This document shows, in pieces, positions 49,601 through 60,100 of a stretch of DNA of 64,000 bases; positions within the stretch are counted from its first letter, which is position 1, and the number at the start of each line of letters is the position of its first letter. Source of the stretch: Haliotis asinina (taxonomy: Eukaryota > Mollusca > Gastropoda > Lepetellida > Haliotidae); contig NC_090292.1 of the NCBI RefSeq assembly GCF_037392515.1, positions 46,923,747 through 46,987,746 on the forward strand, in the 5' to 3' direction. Below the pieces are notes generated by a model. The model had not been told where the DNA came from, searched no databases, and saw only the letters and a list, made by a program, of their open reading frames with translations. The position numbers and the translations under genes were made by a program.

Positions 49601-52600
49601 CTGGTACTTGCGACATGTATATATGCATGGACTAGTAAGCGGAGGTACTTGTGACATGTATACATGCATGGAACTTTAAGACTGTTGACACACATATGTA
49701 GCTGCTTCTGGTAATGAGGTTAAATGTCTCGTTACAGTCACAGGCTTGTTTTCCAGGATTCAGCAACAACTAGAACTGAACACCTGCCCTTTGATTTGGT
49801 TACAGGGATGACGTTCAGGATTTCGGTTGCAGGAGATATTACCACGTGGTGAGGGAATGTTGACACATATAGTAACTGAATGTCAGTAGATGTTGTGCTC
49901 TGGAACTCGATGTCACTTGGCGTGTATGTACGTTGCTTTTACCCTTTTGTTGTACTAGGGTTCACTGGCGATAGTGTATTGCCAAATTGTGCATCTGTAA
50001 TGTAACGAGGAACAACTTTTTGCAGTTCGAACTCAAACAAGTTCTGCTCAAAATAGGTGATGCCTATAGCTTCTGAAACCCTTATCGATACACAGAAAAT
50101 CCATGGGGAAGAGTGAATTTAGTTTACGCCGCACTCAGGAATTTTCCAGGCATATGGCAGTGGCATGTAAGTAATCGAGTCTGGACCTGACAATCAAGTG
50201 ATCAACAGCATGAGCATCGATCTGCGCAGTTGGGAACCGATGACGTGTGTCAACCAAGTCAGCGAGTCTACCCGCCCGATCCCGTTAGTCGCCTGTTACG
50301 ACAAGCATAGGTTGTTGAAGGACTATTTTATCCCGTTCCTTCACGGTGATGCCTATAGCTTCTGAAACCCTTATCGTTCCCTTTATATGAGTAAGTTCAG
50401 TTTGATGTCGCTTTTAGCACAATTCCGGCAATATCACGGTTGGAGTAATACTAAAACTAAACAAAAATGCGCTTCATACATTGAATGCACTCACTCTGGT
50501 ACTGTTATGGTTGGAATAATGTAATTCATATATTGAATCCAAGCGGGGAATCAACCCCAAGCCTTCGGCAATACGAGCAGAACACACCATTTGCCTGTGC
50601 AGTGGTACACACAGATAGAATGGCAACAGATAAGAAATACTGAAAGAAAAACACAGTGTATCAACTATACAGTTGATATGGCTGTAGTATTGCCGATGTA
50701 AAAGTTAATGCCCTCACACATTATATCAATGTCATGGCAACATAATGCCACACAAGTATAGTTCTTTATGATGTATTTACAGGAATAGGGTCCGTTTTGA
50801 GCTGCCTAACAATGACCGTGTACTCAGCCTGTCTCTCCGATGGAACTATACACCACCCAAACTGGCTTTCAACACAAGGCGAAAGGGATCTTTTGGAGAG
50901 GAGGAGGTTGGACAACAACACATCGATGTGGACAACAGCAACAACTACGAACTTGACATCGAGATAACTAACACATCCTTTAAGGTGGGTAGTTTAACTC
51001 ATAATAATAATTATGGAGAGTGAGTTAATACTTAACGTCACATCGGCAATATTGCAGCCATGTCGTGACGAGAACAATTTAATTCATATCAATATTAAAA
51101 TTTATAAACTGAGAACGTAAAATCCTGCCATCAAAGGACAGTTAAAGTACTAGATTATCACAGATATGAACTTAAAACTAGCATGTGAAACTAAAACATT
51201 GTAATTAAAGAACGTAATGCAATATAAAAAGCGGCTATAGATCGTCAACAACAGAATAATTATGAAATGAATAGTCAAAAACTTAAATTTTCATAATACA
51301 TGCATAGATTATGCTATCAAAGATGAGTGTTCTACTAAGCATGTTATAGTGTGCAGAGCTCCAGATAAGGCTCGTATTTGCGTATTTTTCGCAATGAAAA
51401 TCACATTTACAAATGTGGAAGTACGTGAAAGTATTACTGAAGTGATATACGTCAAAGCCACTCTTCCATCAAAGGGGCCGTGTAATTATTGTCCTCCTGA
51501 GAGGGTACACAAGTCTCAAACATTTTCAAAGTCATTTTCAACTTACCCGGATCTTTAAAGGTAGTATTCTAGTTATTTACATTTTGGCTACATTTCTTAC
51601 AATCGCCAGTAGCTGAAGGGATGGTGTAAATCCTACTAGGCTCCATGTAGGTAGCAAAGGTACTGTAAATCCCCATGGTCCCTTGTATGGTGATGAACTT
51701 TCAGTTACTGGGGATTTTGTATTGTATTGTCTTGCATTTTAGTATATGTTTTTAATTCCATGCTTATATCTGCATCAATGATAAACTAGTTGTTTTACTG
51801 TTCATTGTCAACAGTTTTTATAGCTTGTAATATTACTGGTCCTTACTATTGTTCTCGTCACGACGTGGCTGAATTATTGCCGATGTGATGATCAATCTTA
51901 ACTCTTCCATGAAAGGAAGACACTCAACTACTCTGGCATCGTACAGGGTCCAAACTGCACCCTTCCGATGTTCCGAGCTGTCATGACACAGCATTGTGTC
52001 TGTAAAGATGAACTAAGCGTGCTTTTGTAGTAGAACGATATGGCACAGCTTTGTGTCTGTACAGATGAACTAAGTGTGCTTTTGTAGTAGAACGCTATGA
52101 CAGCATTGTGTCTGTACAGATGAACTAAGTGTGCTTTTGTAGTAGAATGATATGACACAGCATTTTCACTTCTTACCTAACCGAGAGAGCATGGGGACCT
52201 GTGCATTCTACATAATCTAAGCCCATTGCTCACTAATATTTAACACTAAACCACCATGTGGGAAGTGAGTGAGTGAGCTGACATTTAACGTCACATCGGC
52301 AATATTTCAGCCACATCGTGACGAGAACATATTTGAAATAGATTGTGTGTAAAATAGAGCTAACTGCTCGAAACAAAGTCAAAGCCACCAATACTTTGAC
52401 TGTGCCAGTCCTCTCCTATTCCTTTGGAGTAGTTGATTGGACAAACCAAGACATCCAGAGTCTTGACCGCCTGACGAGAAAGATCATGTCTGATAACAGA
52501 GCACACCACCATCGTTCCTCGCTTATACATGCCAATCAATTCTGGAGGTCGGGGTTTGATTAATGTGGAGGCTCTTCATGATAGAATTTTATTGTGTACT

Positions 52601-55600
52601 GTTGCACATGTTTATTTATCGGATGATCGTCTGGTGATGCATGTGAAGACTGACGATGAAAGCAAGGAATTCCACAACTATTTTAAGCGTGCTAAGGTTG
52701 TTGTCCATCCATGGTACGACTCTGAATATGTCCAGGGCGTCCTGGGAAATGATGCTTTTAAGCTTCTCTGGAATAGGCCAGTATACAGCCTGAGACGAAT
52801 TCCAGTCAAGAAACCTGATCTTGCCCTTTTTAATGAAGCCAGTGAAATTATTTTCATCATAGAAATTTCTGTCCCTTTTGACAGCAATGTGATTGGCATG
52901 ATTCAGGAAAAGCATGATAAGTATGCGGACCTCGCCTTTGAACTGTCTCGCTTGCATCCCAAGTACACAGTCGTCAGGCTCCCCATTGTTCTCGGTGCCC
53001 TTGGTTTGGTACCTCCTGATCTCTTGGCGCAGATCATGAGAGTGCCCGGATTCTCCACCGGGAGCACAGCCCTTCTGACAATCTGGGTAATGCAGAAGGC
53101 TGCAGTGTTGGGGAGCCTCCGTATTTTCCGAAAAGTTCTTGGTGGGTTCGACTAGGTAGTGTTCCTGGGAGAAGTCCCATTCGCTGTCTGGGCTACGTGT
53201 AGATGGGGCGAGGGCACTGAGCTGATGATGAGCTTTACCAGCCTGACTGTGCCAGGATCACCCAAACCCTCTCTGCTGCATTCTATCCTAATCTCTAAAA
53301 CATAATAAAACAAAGAAAAAGAAAAAACATGGAGTCAAAGGACCGTAAAACAGCTGAATTTCTCAATGACAACTAAAACTAAAAGGTGAAACTAATCACA
53401 CTATTGAGACAGTACAATACAAAAACTTGTTATAGATCTCCAACAACTACAGGCAGATCACCACACTAGGAACCATGGGGACTTACAGGACTTTTCCCTA
53501 CCTGGATGGACCCTAGCTGGATTTACACCATCTCTTCAGCCATTGGCGGTTATACTGAAATTGAACCATTATTAGAAACAACAAATAGGTTACAATAAAA
53601 ACGAGATTTACATCGGATTGTGTTGGGACTTACGTACCCTCCCTGGGTTACTTATATTAACTCTGCAGCAGCTATCGAGTGTGATCAAATTAAATTTCCT
53701 TTGAATGTTTCTGGACTTACGTATCCTCTCAGAAGGACAATGTTTTTCCATTACATACACTCCTACGTGGCAGGAAAAAACCCATTACTTGCGGTGTCGT
53801 TCATTGATATTTAGATGGACAGATGGATGGATTTGTCAGCTCTTTATTGTCGTGTATGACTTCATAGTGTTGGTGAACTATATGTAGGCCATGTTTTATA
53901 TTTCATTGTCTTCTTTGATACTCTGTTTTAGTTTTTCGTGCTAGTTTTATGTCCATATCTATGATTCTCTATTTTACTGTCCATCGTCAACAGGTTTCAA
54001 TCTTCATTTTTTATTGAATAAATTGCCTTCAGTTTTTCCTTTTCACAGTGTAAATTGTTTTGAGATATTGCCTATGTGACGTTTAATAGTAACTCACTCA
54101 CTTCATAGTGTCGAAAATCAAACGTTTGCGTAATGTCATGAAGTCTGTTCATACCTACTTGGGTGTTCCACTCAGTTACCTCTCTAAAGTCAGAGTTCAG
54201 TATAAGCAGTAGAAAAAATAAATCTGGATATAGTGAGTGAGTTAGTATTTAACGTCACATTGGCAATATTTCAACCACATCATGAGGACAACATTTAGCA
54301 CTGAAATGGAATATATAGTATTCCCAGAAATTATTGAGAATCATGTTGCGTCATGTAACTCATTACGTTTATTAACTTGTGGCGTTTTACTTACACAAAC
54401 ATGTTAAAACATCATCCTTTTACAGTCTCAGTCTTGTTTTAGTACTTTGTTAGACCTCCTCGCTCAGCACTGCATGCCTGAATACGCCTAGGCACACTAC
54501 CCATCAAAGTTTGTAGGTAATCGTGTGACAGAGTATCCCAATATTGGACCACCTCGGCCTTCATATCTTCAATATTTCTCAGTCCCTTTTGGTTTATTCT
54601 GTCCTTCATGACTCCCCACACATTCTCAATTGGGTTTAGGTCTGAGCTGTAACTGGGCCAGTCTAAAACTTGAACATTTTCGCCCGACAACCATTGTTTT
54701 GTGTAGCGCGCAGTGTGTTTTGGGTCATTATCATGCTGGAAAATCCAATCATCTTCATACAATGTTTGTGCTGTCGGAAGAAGGTGACCATTTAGAATGT
54801 CAACGTATCTTTCTTTTGTCAAGTTTCCCGTGAAAACACACAAGGGCGTCACTCCGCGAGCCGATATGCCACCCCACATGTGAAACTTCGGGCTATGTTT
54901 TGGTCGCTGGTAGATAGGTTTGACAGTATCTTTGGTCCAAATTTTCACACAATTAGGGAAAAACCAAACAGAACTTTCATCCGAAAAGAAAACATTATCC
55001 CAATCTTGATTTTCATGAGCCCGACACCAGTTTAAACGTTTTTCCTTTTGTGCATCTTTCATCAACGGCGAGGGAATTCCACGTTTTTTCACCCAATTAA
55101 GTCTCTGTAATTCCTGCCTAATTGTTTCATTGCATACCTGAGGACTTCCTCTGCTAATCATTTCATTTCTGATGTTCTCAACACTTTTCAATTTGCCCCT
55201 ACTCACAATCTGCCCAAGTCTTCGGCGATCCACAACACTGAATTTCCTAGGCCGACCTGCCCCTGCTTTGTGCTCTATCCCGGTTCCTGTTTGAATATTC
55301 TTCAAAGTTCTGTATACTGTAGACAGAGGAATACCATGTCTACAAGCTAACACTTTAGCATCAGCCTCACCCCTTTCAAAATCATCTAGAATGAGCTTTC
55401 TTTTCTCTCTTGCTGTAAATTCTGCCATGTCAACACAGGAAGCCGTCTGCTCAGACAGGGGAGATAACTCTTGACGTAATGAGCTGCCTTCTAAGCATTC
55501 AAGAGTTGTCCCTCTTATTTAGTATGTTTAGTGCATAGTGAAAGCCCTTTTTCCAATCTTAGCATCATTAGAAAAAAACCCAAAGATTTTCTCAATAATT

Positions 55601-56236
55601 TCTGGGAACACTGTATGTACATTACTAAAACAACCGTCGACGAAGGACATTAAAATAACTAGAATATCACCATTAGAATTAAAACCAGCGTGGAAAGTCA
55701 GCTAATATCACTATTTGGACAACATAATATGAAAACAGGCAATAGATCGCCAACAACAGATTACCAGACTAGGAACCGACAAAGTGAGTTATTGAGTTTA
55801 CTTTTACGCCGCATTCAGAAGTATTCTAGGTATATGACCGCAATCTGTACGTAACTAGACAGCCCAGTGATCATGAGCATCAATCTGAGCAAATGGGAAC
55901 CGATAACATGTGTCAACCCATCCAGCAAACTTGACCACCCAATCTCGTTAGTCATCTCTTAGGGCTACTGAAGACCAATATTCAAACCCGGATCGTCTGG
56001 GGCAATATCTGGGAAGAAACCTTTTTACCTTTGCAGTTTCTTTTACCATCAAGTGTATATTATATCAACTGTCAATGGTGATGCTGACGTTTATCGCATC
56101 ACTTCAATGTTGTTTACAGATTTTCGTCGATGGGTTGTTCAGGGAGGAGTTTCAGATGCGGCTCCCCCTCGCCGGTGTGCGACGTGTTACACTGTTAGGA
56201 TTCACCGCCATCCACAGTCTCCAACTCTTCTGTTAA
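46621..56236 (+). CDS. Secreted PAN / sushi-like / galectin protein
   Basis: Five exons, 46621-46954, 48301-48579, 49806-49848, 50783-50984 and 56120-56236 (taa), fit in phase to 324 aa. Exon 1: ATG, signal peptide (RLSLLIVYILLCITHGFSG), then a PAN/apple-like domain (CFSKCQWRVLCNLVLYN, TCRLHF). Exon 2: four-Cys sushi/CCP-like module ending SCLRDGSWESVKIKC. Exons 3-5 form one galectin domain: GMTFRISVAGDITTW, RVRFELPNNDRVLSLSLRW, FNTRRKGSFGEEEVG, ELDIEITNTSFK, IFVDGLFREEF, QMRLPLAGVRRVTLLGF, ending SLQLFC. Of the usual sugar contacts H/N/R, N, W, E and R, only the first Arg, the second Asn and the Glu remain; Trp is Phe. Least certain are the exon 2 borders (acceptor aagtcag, donor cac/gtgatc), chosen because only they keep phase. 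Snail GREPs join Ig domains to galectin; here PAN and sushi take that place. Probable haemolymph or cell-surface recognition role. Confidence 0.72.
47130..47470 (-). mobile_element. SINE-B 3' part
   Basis: Reverse-orientation blocks (accctTgaagggggttc-type, catgaaggaagcaaatgta, tatgatgatctaccttcac) in intron 1 of the galectin gene. Confidence 0.65.
47471..48300. other. Galectin-gene intron 1, rest
   Basis: No repeat or exon recognised. Confidence 0.35.
48580..49213. other. Galectin-gene intron 2, first part
   Basis: AT-rich; no exon recognised. The reading frame of exon 2 stays open to a taa at 48603-48605, so an unspliced short form ending there is possible. Confidence 0.35.
49215..49685. 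repeat. ~39-bp minisatellite, about 11 units
   Basis: Units catggactagtaaggggagg, tacttgcaacatgtatat with some 53-bp variants (cgttgtgtgtttat). In intron 2 of the galectin gene. Confidence 0.88.
50110..50348 (+). mobile_element. SINE-A copy, full length
   Basis: agtttacgccgcactcagga, gtctggacctgacaatcaag, gatcccgttagtcgcctgtt and a closing cccgttccttcacgg. Galectin-gene intron 3. Confidence 0.82.
50388..50600 (-). mobile_element. tRNA-derived SINE
   Basis: gatgtcgcttttagcacaat at the shared 3' end, gcggggaatcaaccccaagc (reverse box B), and an internal partial duplication around atattgaatcc / cattgaatgca. Confidence 0.65.
51015..51255 (+). mobile_element. SINE-B 5' part
   Basis: gtgagttaatacttaacgtc, acatcggcaatattgcagcc and catcaaaggacagttaaagt. 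Galectin-gene intron 4. Confidence 0.75.
51480..51895 (-). mobile_element. SINE-B copy
   Basis: Reverse order: cctcctgagagggtacacaa, agtagctgaagggatggtgt, cccatggtcccttgtatggt and cgtcacgacgtggctgaatt. Confidence 0.8.
51965..52160. repeat. ~57-bp tandem repeat, 3.5 units
   Basis: Units acagcattgtgtctgtacag, atgaactaagtgtgcttttg, tagtagaacgatatg. Confidence 0.9.
52264..53760 (+). mobile_element. SINE-B split by a LINE fragment
   Basis: SINE-B head at 52264-52343 (gtgagtgagtgagctgacat to acgagaacatatttgaaata) and the rest at about 53330-53760 (gagtcaaaggaccgtaaaac onward, to gaatgtttctggacttacgt). The REL-endonuclease LINE piece lies between, so it landed in an existing SINE. Confidence 0.7.
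52345..53310 (+). pseudogene. REL-endonuclease LINE, 3' end with internal deletion
   Basis: First frame: thumb region ARNKVKATNTLTVPVLSYSF, GVVDWTNQDIQSLDRLTRK. After a frame change near 52545 come GGRGLINVEALHDRIL, then a jump straight to HPWYDSEYVQGVL (the zinc-finger block seen at 16.2 kb is missing), KPDLALF and IIFIIEISVPFDSN (endonuclease strand), [19 protein letters not shown], then VLGALG, ending at tag 53153-53155. About 150 bases of 3' UTR follow. R2/R4/NeSL-type C-terminus. It lies in the galectin gene's last intron. Confidence 0.78.
54316..55613 (-). mobile_element. Tc1-type transposon, copy 2, intact
   Basis: 1298 bp with the same ends as copy 1, flanked by TA (54314-54315, 55614-55615). 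It interrupts a SINE-B: the head at 54233-54313 (gtgagttagtatttaacgtc) resumes at 55616 (caaccgtcgacgaaggaca). In the galectin gene's last intron, antisense to it. Confidence 0.94.
54439..55428 (-). CDS. Tc1-family transposase, copy 2
   Basis: 329 aa, MAEFTAREKRKL to AERGGLTKY. I count seven residue differences from copy 1: V2A, ETV/ETI, IRSP/IPSP, VWLF/VWFF, YSPDL/YSSDL, VWVVM/VWGVM and QACI/QACS. Catalytic Asp, Asp and Glu and both DNA-binding modules are intact. The Pro-to-Ser change beside the last catalytic block is the one most likely to affect activity. Confidence 0.95.
   Translation of the reverse strand: MAEFTAREKRKLILDDFERGEADAKVLACRHGIPLSTVYRTLKNIQTGTGIEHKAGAGRPRKFSVVDRRRLGQIVSRGKLKSVENIRNEMISRGSPQVCNETIRQELQRLNWVKKRGIPSPLMKDAQKEKRLNWCRAHENQDWDNVFFSDESSVWFFPNCVKIWTKDTVKPIYQRPKHSPKFHMWGGISARGVTPLCVFTGNLTKERYVDILNGHLLPTAQTLYEDDWIFQHDNDPKHTARYTKQWLSGENVQVLDWPSYSSDLNPIENVWGVMKDRINQKGLRNIEDMKAEVVQYWDTLSHDYLQTLMGSVPRRIQACSAERGGLTKY
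55616..55780 (+). mobile_element. SINE-B, part distal to the Tc1 insertion
   Basis: Continuation of the 54233-54313 copy: gacgaaggacattaaaataa, caatagatcgccaacaacag and a short accagactaggaaccg end. Confidence 0.75.
55785..56000 (+). mobile_element. SINE-A copy, degraded
   Basis: cttttacgccgcattcagaa, cagtgatcatgagcatcaat and ccacccaatctcgttagtca, ending about 120 bp before the last galectin exon. Confidence 0.72.
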
Positions 56237-56844
56237 CACTACAGACGTTTGTGTCCTTTTGTGCTTATGTACGTGGTGACTTCAAGACACACCACCACTG
56301 CGAGAGTGAAATGAATGGAATTTCTTCCTACTTTTAAGATCAACACGCTCTTTAGCTGCAGAAATTCCTTAATAGTTAGCACTTCCTGTTTTGCACAAAT
56401 TAATAGATAAAAATTACTTCAGGACGCGTGGACACTTTACAGCTACTCGTAGGAACCACGTAGCATAACTGTAGCTTCAGCTGATGGTAGATCACCACAA
56501 TCAATGGGACAATGGGACTTTCGCTGATTACAAAGATCTTGCTGTTGTATAGCTCGCACACATGACCATTGTGAGAGTAACACAGATGGAAGTTGAAATA
56601 TTTTGGGTATTTTGTCATTGCGTTTGACCAACACACGCTTTGGGTATGGCAGTATGCCCAATAGGTGGCAAATCTTTTTCAGAATTCATGAAGAAAACTT
56701 CTGTCAGGTTGTTTCAGCACTGTTCCTGCTATTCGCGTTGACAACCACCTAAACGGGTGATCAAAAGAAACCATTCCAATGCTTCTGTTTAATTTCCAGG
56801 AAGCGTAAAACACGAGCTTAATAGAAATACATGTACCTTGTTTC
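56237..56844. other. 3' flank of the galectin gene
   Basis: Probable 3' UTR and flank. No canonical aataaa near the stop; no other gene seen. Confidence 0.4.
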
Positions 56845-56847
56845 TGG

Positions 56848-57078
56848 AGTGAGTTTAGCTTTACGCCGCACTCAGCAATAGGCCAGCTATATGGCGGCGG
56901 TCTGTGATTAATCGAGTGTAGCATTGATCTGCGCAATTGGGAACGGATGCCATGTGCCAAAGAGAAATCAGCGCGCCCGACCACCCGATCCCGTTAGTCG
57001 CCTCTTACGACATGCATAGTCTTCTTTTATGGCAAGCATTGGTTGTTGAAGGCCTATTCTACCCCGGACCTTCACGGG
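56848..57078 (+). mobile_element. SINE-A copy, near full length
   Basis: gagtgagtttagctttacgc, cgatcccgttagtcgcctct and ctattctaccccggaccttc then acggg; an internal deletion removes the middle of the gacaatccagtgatcaac block. Confidence 0.85.
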
Positions 57079-57149
57079 TTGATTATTTGTGCAGCAAACA
57101 TATTTAGTGAATATTGGCAGTTTAGAAAAGACTGACCACCACGCTTATC

Positions 57150-60100
57150 AGTGACTTGATGTAAAACCTTAATGGTCAGGTAACAGTTCTCTTCATTCAA
57201 CACGTAATAACTGTGTCCACAATGTGCCTGTATGCAGTCAGACTTGATGTAAAACCTTAATTGTCAGGCAACAGTTCTCATCATTCAACACGTAATTATA
57301 TATAATAACTGTGTCCACAATGTGCCTTTATGCAGTCAGACTTGATGTAAAACCTTAATTGTCAGGTAACAGTTCTCATCATTCAACACGTCATAACTGT
57401 GTCCACAATGTGCCTTTATGCAGTCAGACTTGATGTAAAACCTTAATTGTCAGGTAACAGTTCTCGTCATTCAACACGTCATAACTGTGTCCACAATGTG
57501 CCTGTATGCAGTCAGACTTGATGTAAAACCTTAATTGTCAGGAAACAGTTCTCGTCATTCAACACGTCATAACTGTGTCCACAATGTGCCTGTATGCAGT
57601 GAGACTTGATGTTAAACCTTAATTGTCAGGTAACAGTTCTCATCATTCAACACGTAATAACTGTGTCCACAATGTGCCTGTATGCAGTCAGACTTGATGT
57701 AAAACCTTAATTGTCAGGTAACAGTTCTCTTCATTCAACACGTCATAACTGTGTCCACAATGTGCCTCTATGCAGTCAGACTTGATGTAAAACCTTAATT
57801 GTCAGGTAACAGTTCCCATCATTCAACACGTAATAACTGTGTTCACAATGTGCCTTTATGCAGTGAGACTTGATGTAAAACCTTAATTGTCAGGTAACAG
57901 TTCTCATCATTCAACACGTCATAACTGTGTCCACAATGTGCCTTTATGCAGTCAGACTCGATGTAAAACCTTAATTGTCTGGGAACAGTTCTCATCATTC
58001 AACACGTAATAAATGTGTCCACAATGTGCCTTTATGCAGTCAGACTTGATGAAAAACCTTAATTGTCAGGTAACAGTTCTCATCATTCAACACGTAATAA
58101 CTGTGTCCACAATGTGCCTGTATGCAGTCAGACTTGATGTAAAACCTTAATTGTCAGGTAACAGTTCTCTTCACTCAACACGTAATAACTGTTTCCACAA
58201 TGTGCCTGTATGCAGTCAGACTTGATGTAAAACCTTAATTGTCAGGTAACAGTTCTCTTCACTCAACACGTAATAACTGTGTCCACAATGTGCCTTTATG
58301 CAGTCAGACTTGATGAAAAACATTAATTGTTAGGTAACAGTTCTCATCACTCAACACGTAATAACTGTTTCCACAATGTGCCTTTATGCAGTCAGACTTG
58401 ATGTAAAACCTTAATTGTCAGGAAACAGTTCTCATCCTTCAACACGTAATTATATATAATAACTGCGTCCACAATGTGCCTGTATGCAGTCAGACTTGAT
58501 GTAAAACCTTAATTGTCAGGTAACAGTTCTCATCATTCAACACGTCATAACTGTGTCCACAATGTGCCTTTATGCAGTCAGACTTGATGTAAAACCTTAA
58601 TTGTCAGGTAACAGTTCTCGTCATTCAACACGTCATAACTGTGTCCACAATATGCCTGTATGCAGTCAGACTTGATGTAAAACCTTAATTGTCAGGTAAC
58701 AGTTATCGTCATTCAACACGTCATAACTGTGTCCACAATGTGCCTTTATGCAGTCAGACTTGATGTTAAACCTTAATTGTCAGGTAACAGTTCTCATCAT
58801 TCAACACGTAATAACTGTGTCCACAATGTGCCTGTATGCAGTCAGACGTGATGTAAAACCTTAATTGTCAGGTAACAGTTCTCTTCATTCAACACGTCTT
58901 AACTGTGTCCACAATGTGCCTTTATGCAGTCCAACTTGATGTAAAACCTTAATTGTCAGGTAACAGTTCCCATCATTCAACACGTAATAACTGTGTTCAC
59001 AATGTGCCTTTATGCAGTGAGACTTGATGTAAAACCTTAATTGTCAGGTAACAGTTCTCATCATTCAACACGTCATAACTGTGTCCACAATGTGCCTTTA
59101 TGCAGTCAGACTCGATGTAAAACCTTAATTGTCTGGGAACAGTTCTCATCATTCAACACGTAATAACTGTGTCCACAATGTGCCTTTATGTAGTCAGATT
59201 TCATGTAAAACCTTAATTGTCAGGTAACAGTTCTCATCATTCAACACGTCATAACTGTGTCCACAATGTGCCTTTATGCAGTCAGACTTGATGAAAAACC
59301 TTAATTGTCTGGGAACAGTTCTCGTCATTCAACACGTCATAACTGTGTCCACAATGTGCCTTTATGCAGTCAGACTTGATGTAAAACCTTAATTGTCAGG
59401 TAACAGTTCTCATCATTCAACACGTAATAACTGTGTCCACAATGTGCCTGTATGCAGTCAGACTTGATGTAAAACCTTAATTGTCAGGTAACAGTTCTCT
59501 TCATTCAACACGTCTTAACTGTGACCACAATGTGCCTTTATGCAGTCCGACTTGATGTAAAACCTTAATTGTCAGGTAACAGTTCCCATCATTCAACACG
59601 TAATAACTGTGTTCACAATGTGCCTTTATGCAGTGAGACTTGATGTAAAACCTTCATTGTCAGGAAACAGTTCTCATCATTCAACACGTAATAACTGTGT
59701 CCACAATGTGCCTTTATGCAGTCAGACTCGATGTAAAACCTTAATTGTCTGGGAACAGTTCTCATCATTCAACACGTAATAACTGTGTCCACAATGTGCC
59801 TTTATGTAGTCAGATTTGATGTAAAACCTTAATTGTCAGGTAACAGTTCTCATCATTCAACACGTCATAACTGTGTCCACAATGTGCCTTTATGTAGTCA
59901 GATTTGATGTAAAACCTTAATTGTCAGGTAACAGTTCTCATCATTCAACACGTCATAACTGTGTCCACAATGTGCCTTTATGCAGTCAGACTTGATGAAA
60001 AACCTTAATTGTCAGGGAACAGTTCTCATCATTCAACACGTCATAACTGTGTCCACAATGTGCCTGTATGCAGTCAGACTTGATGTAAAACCTTAATTGT

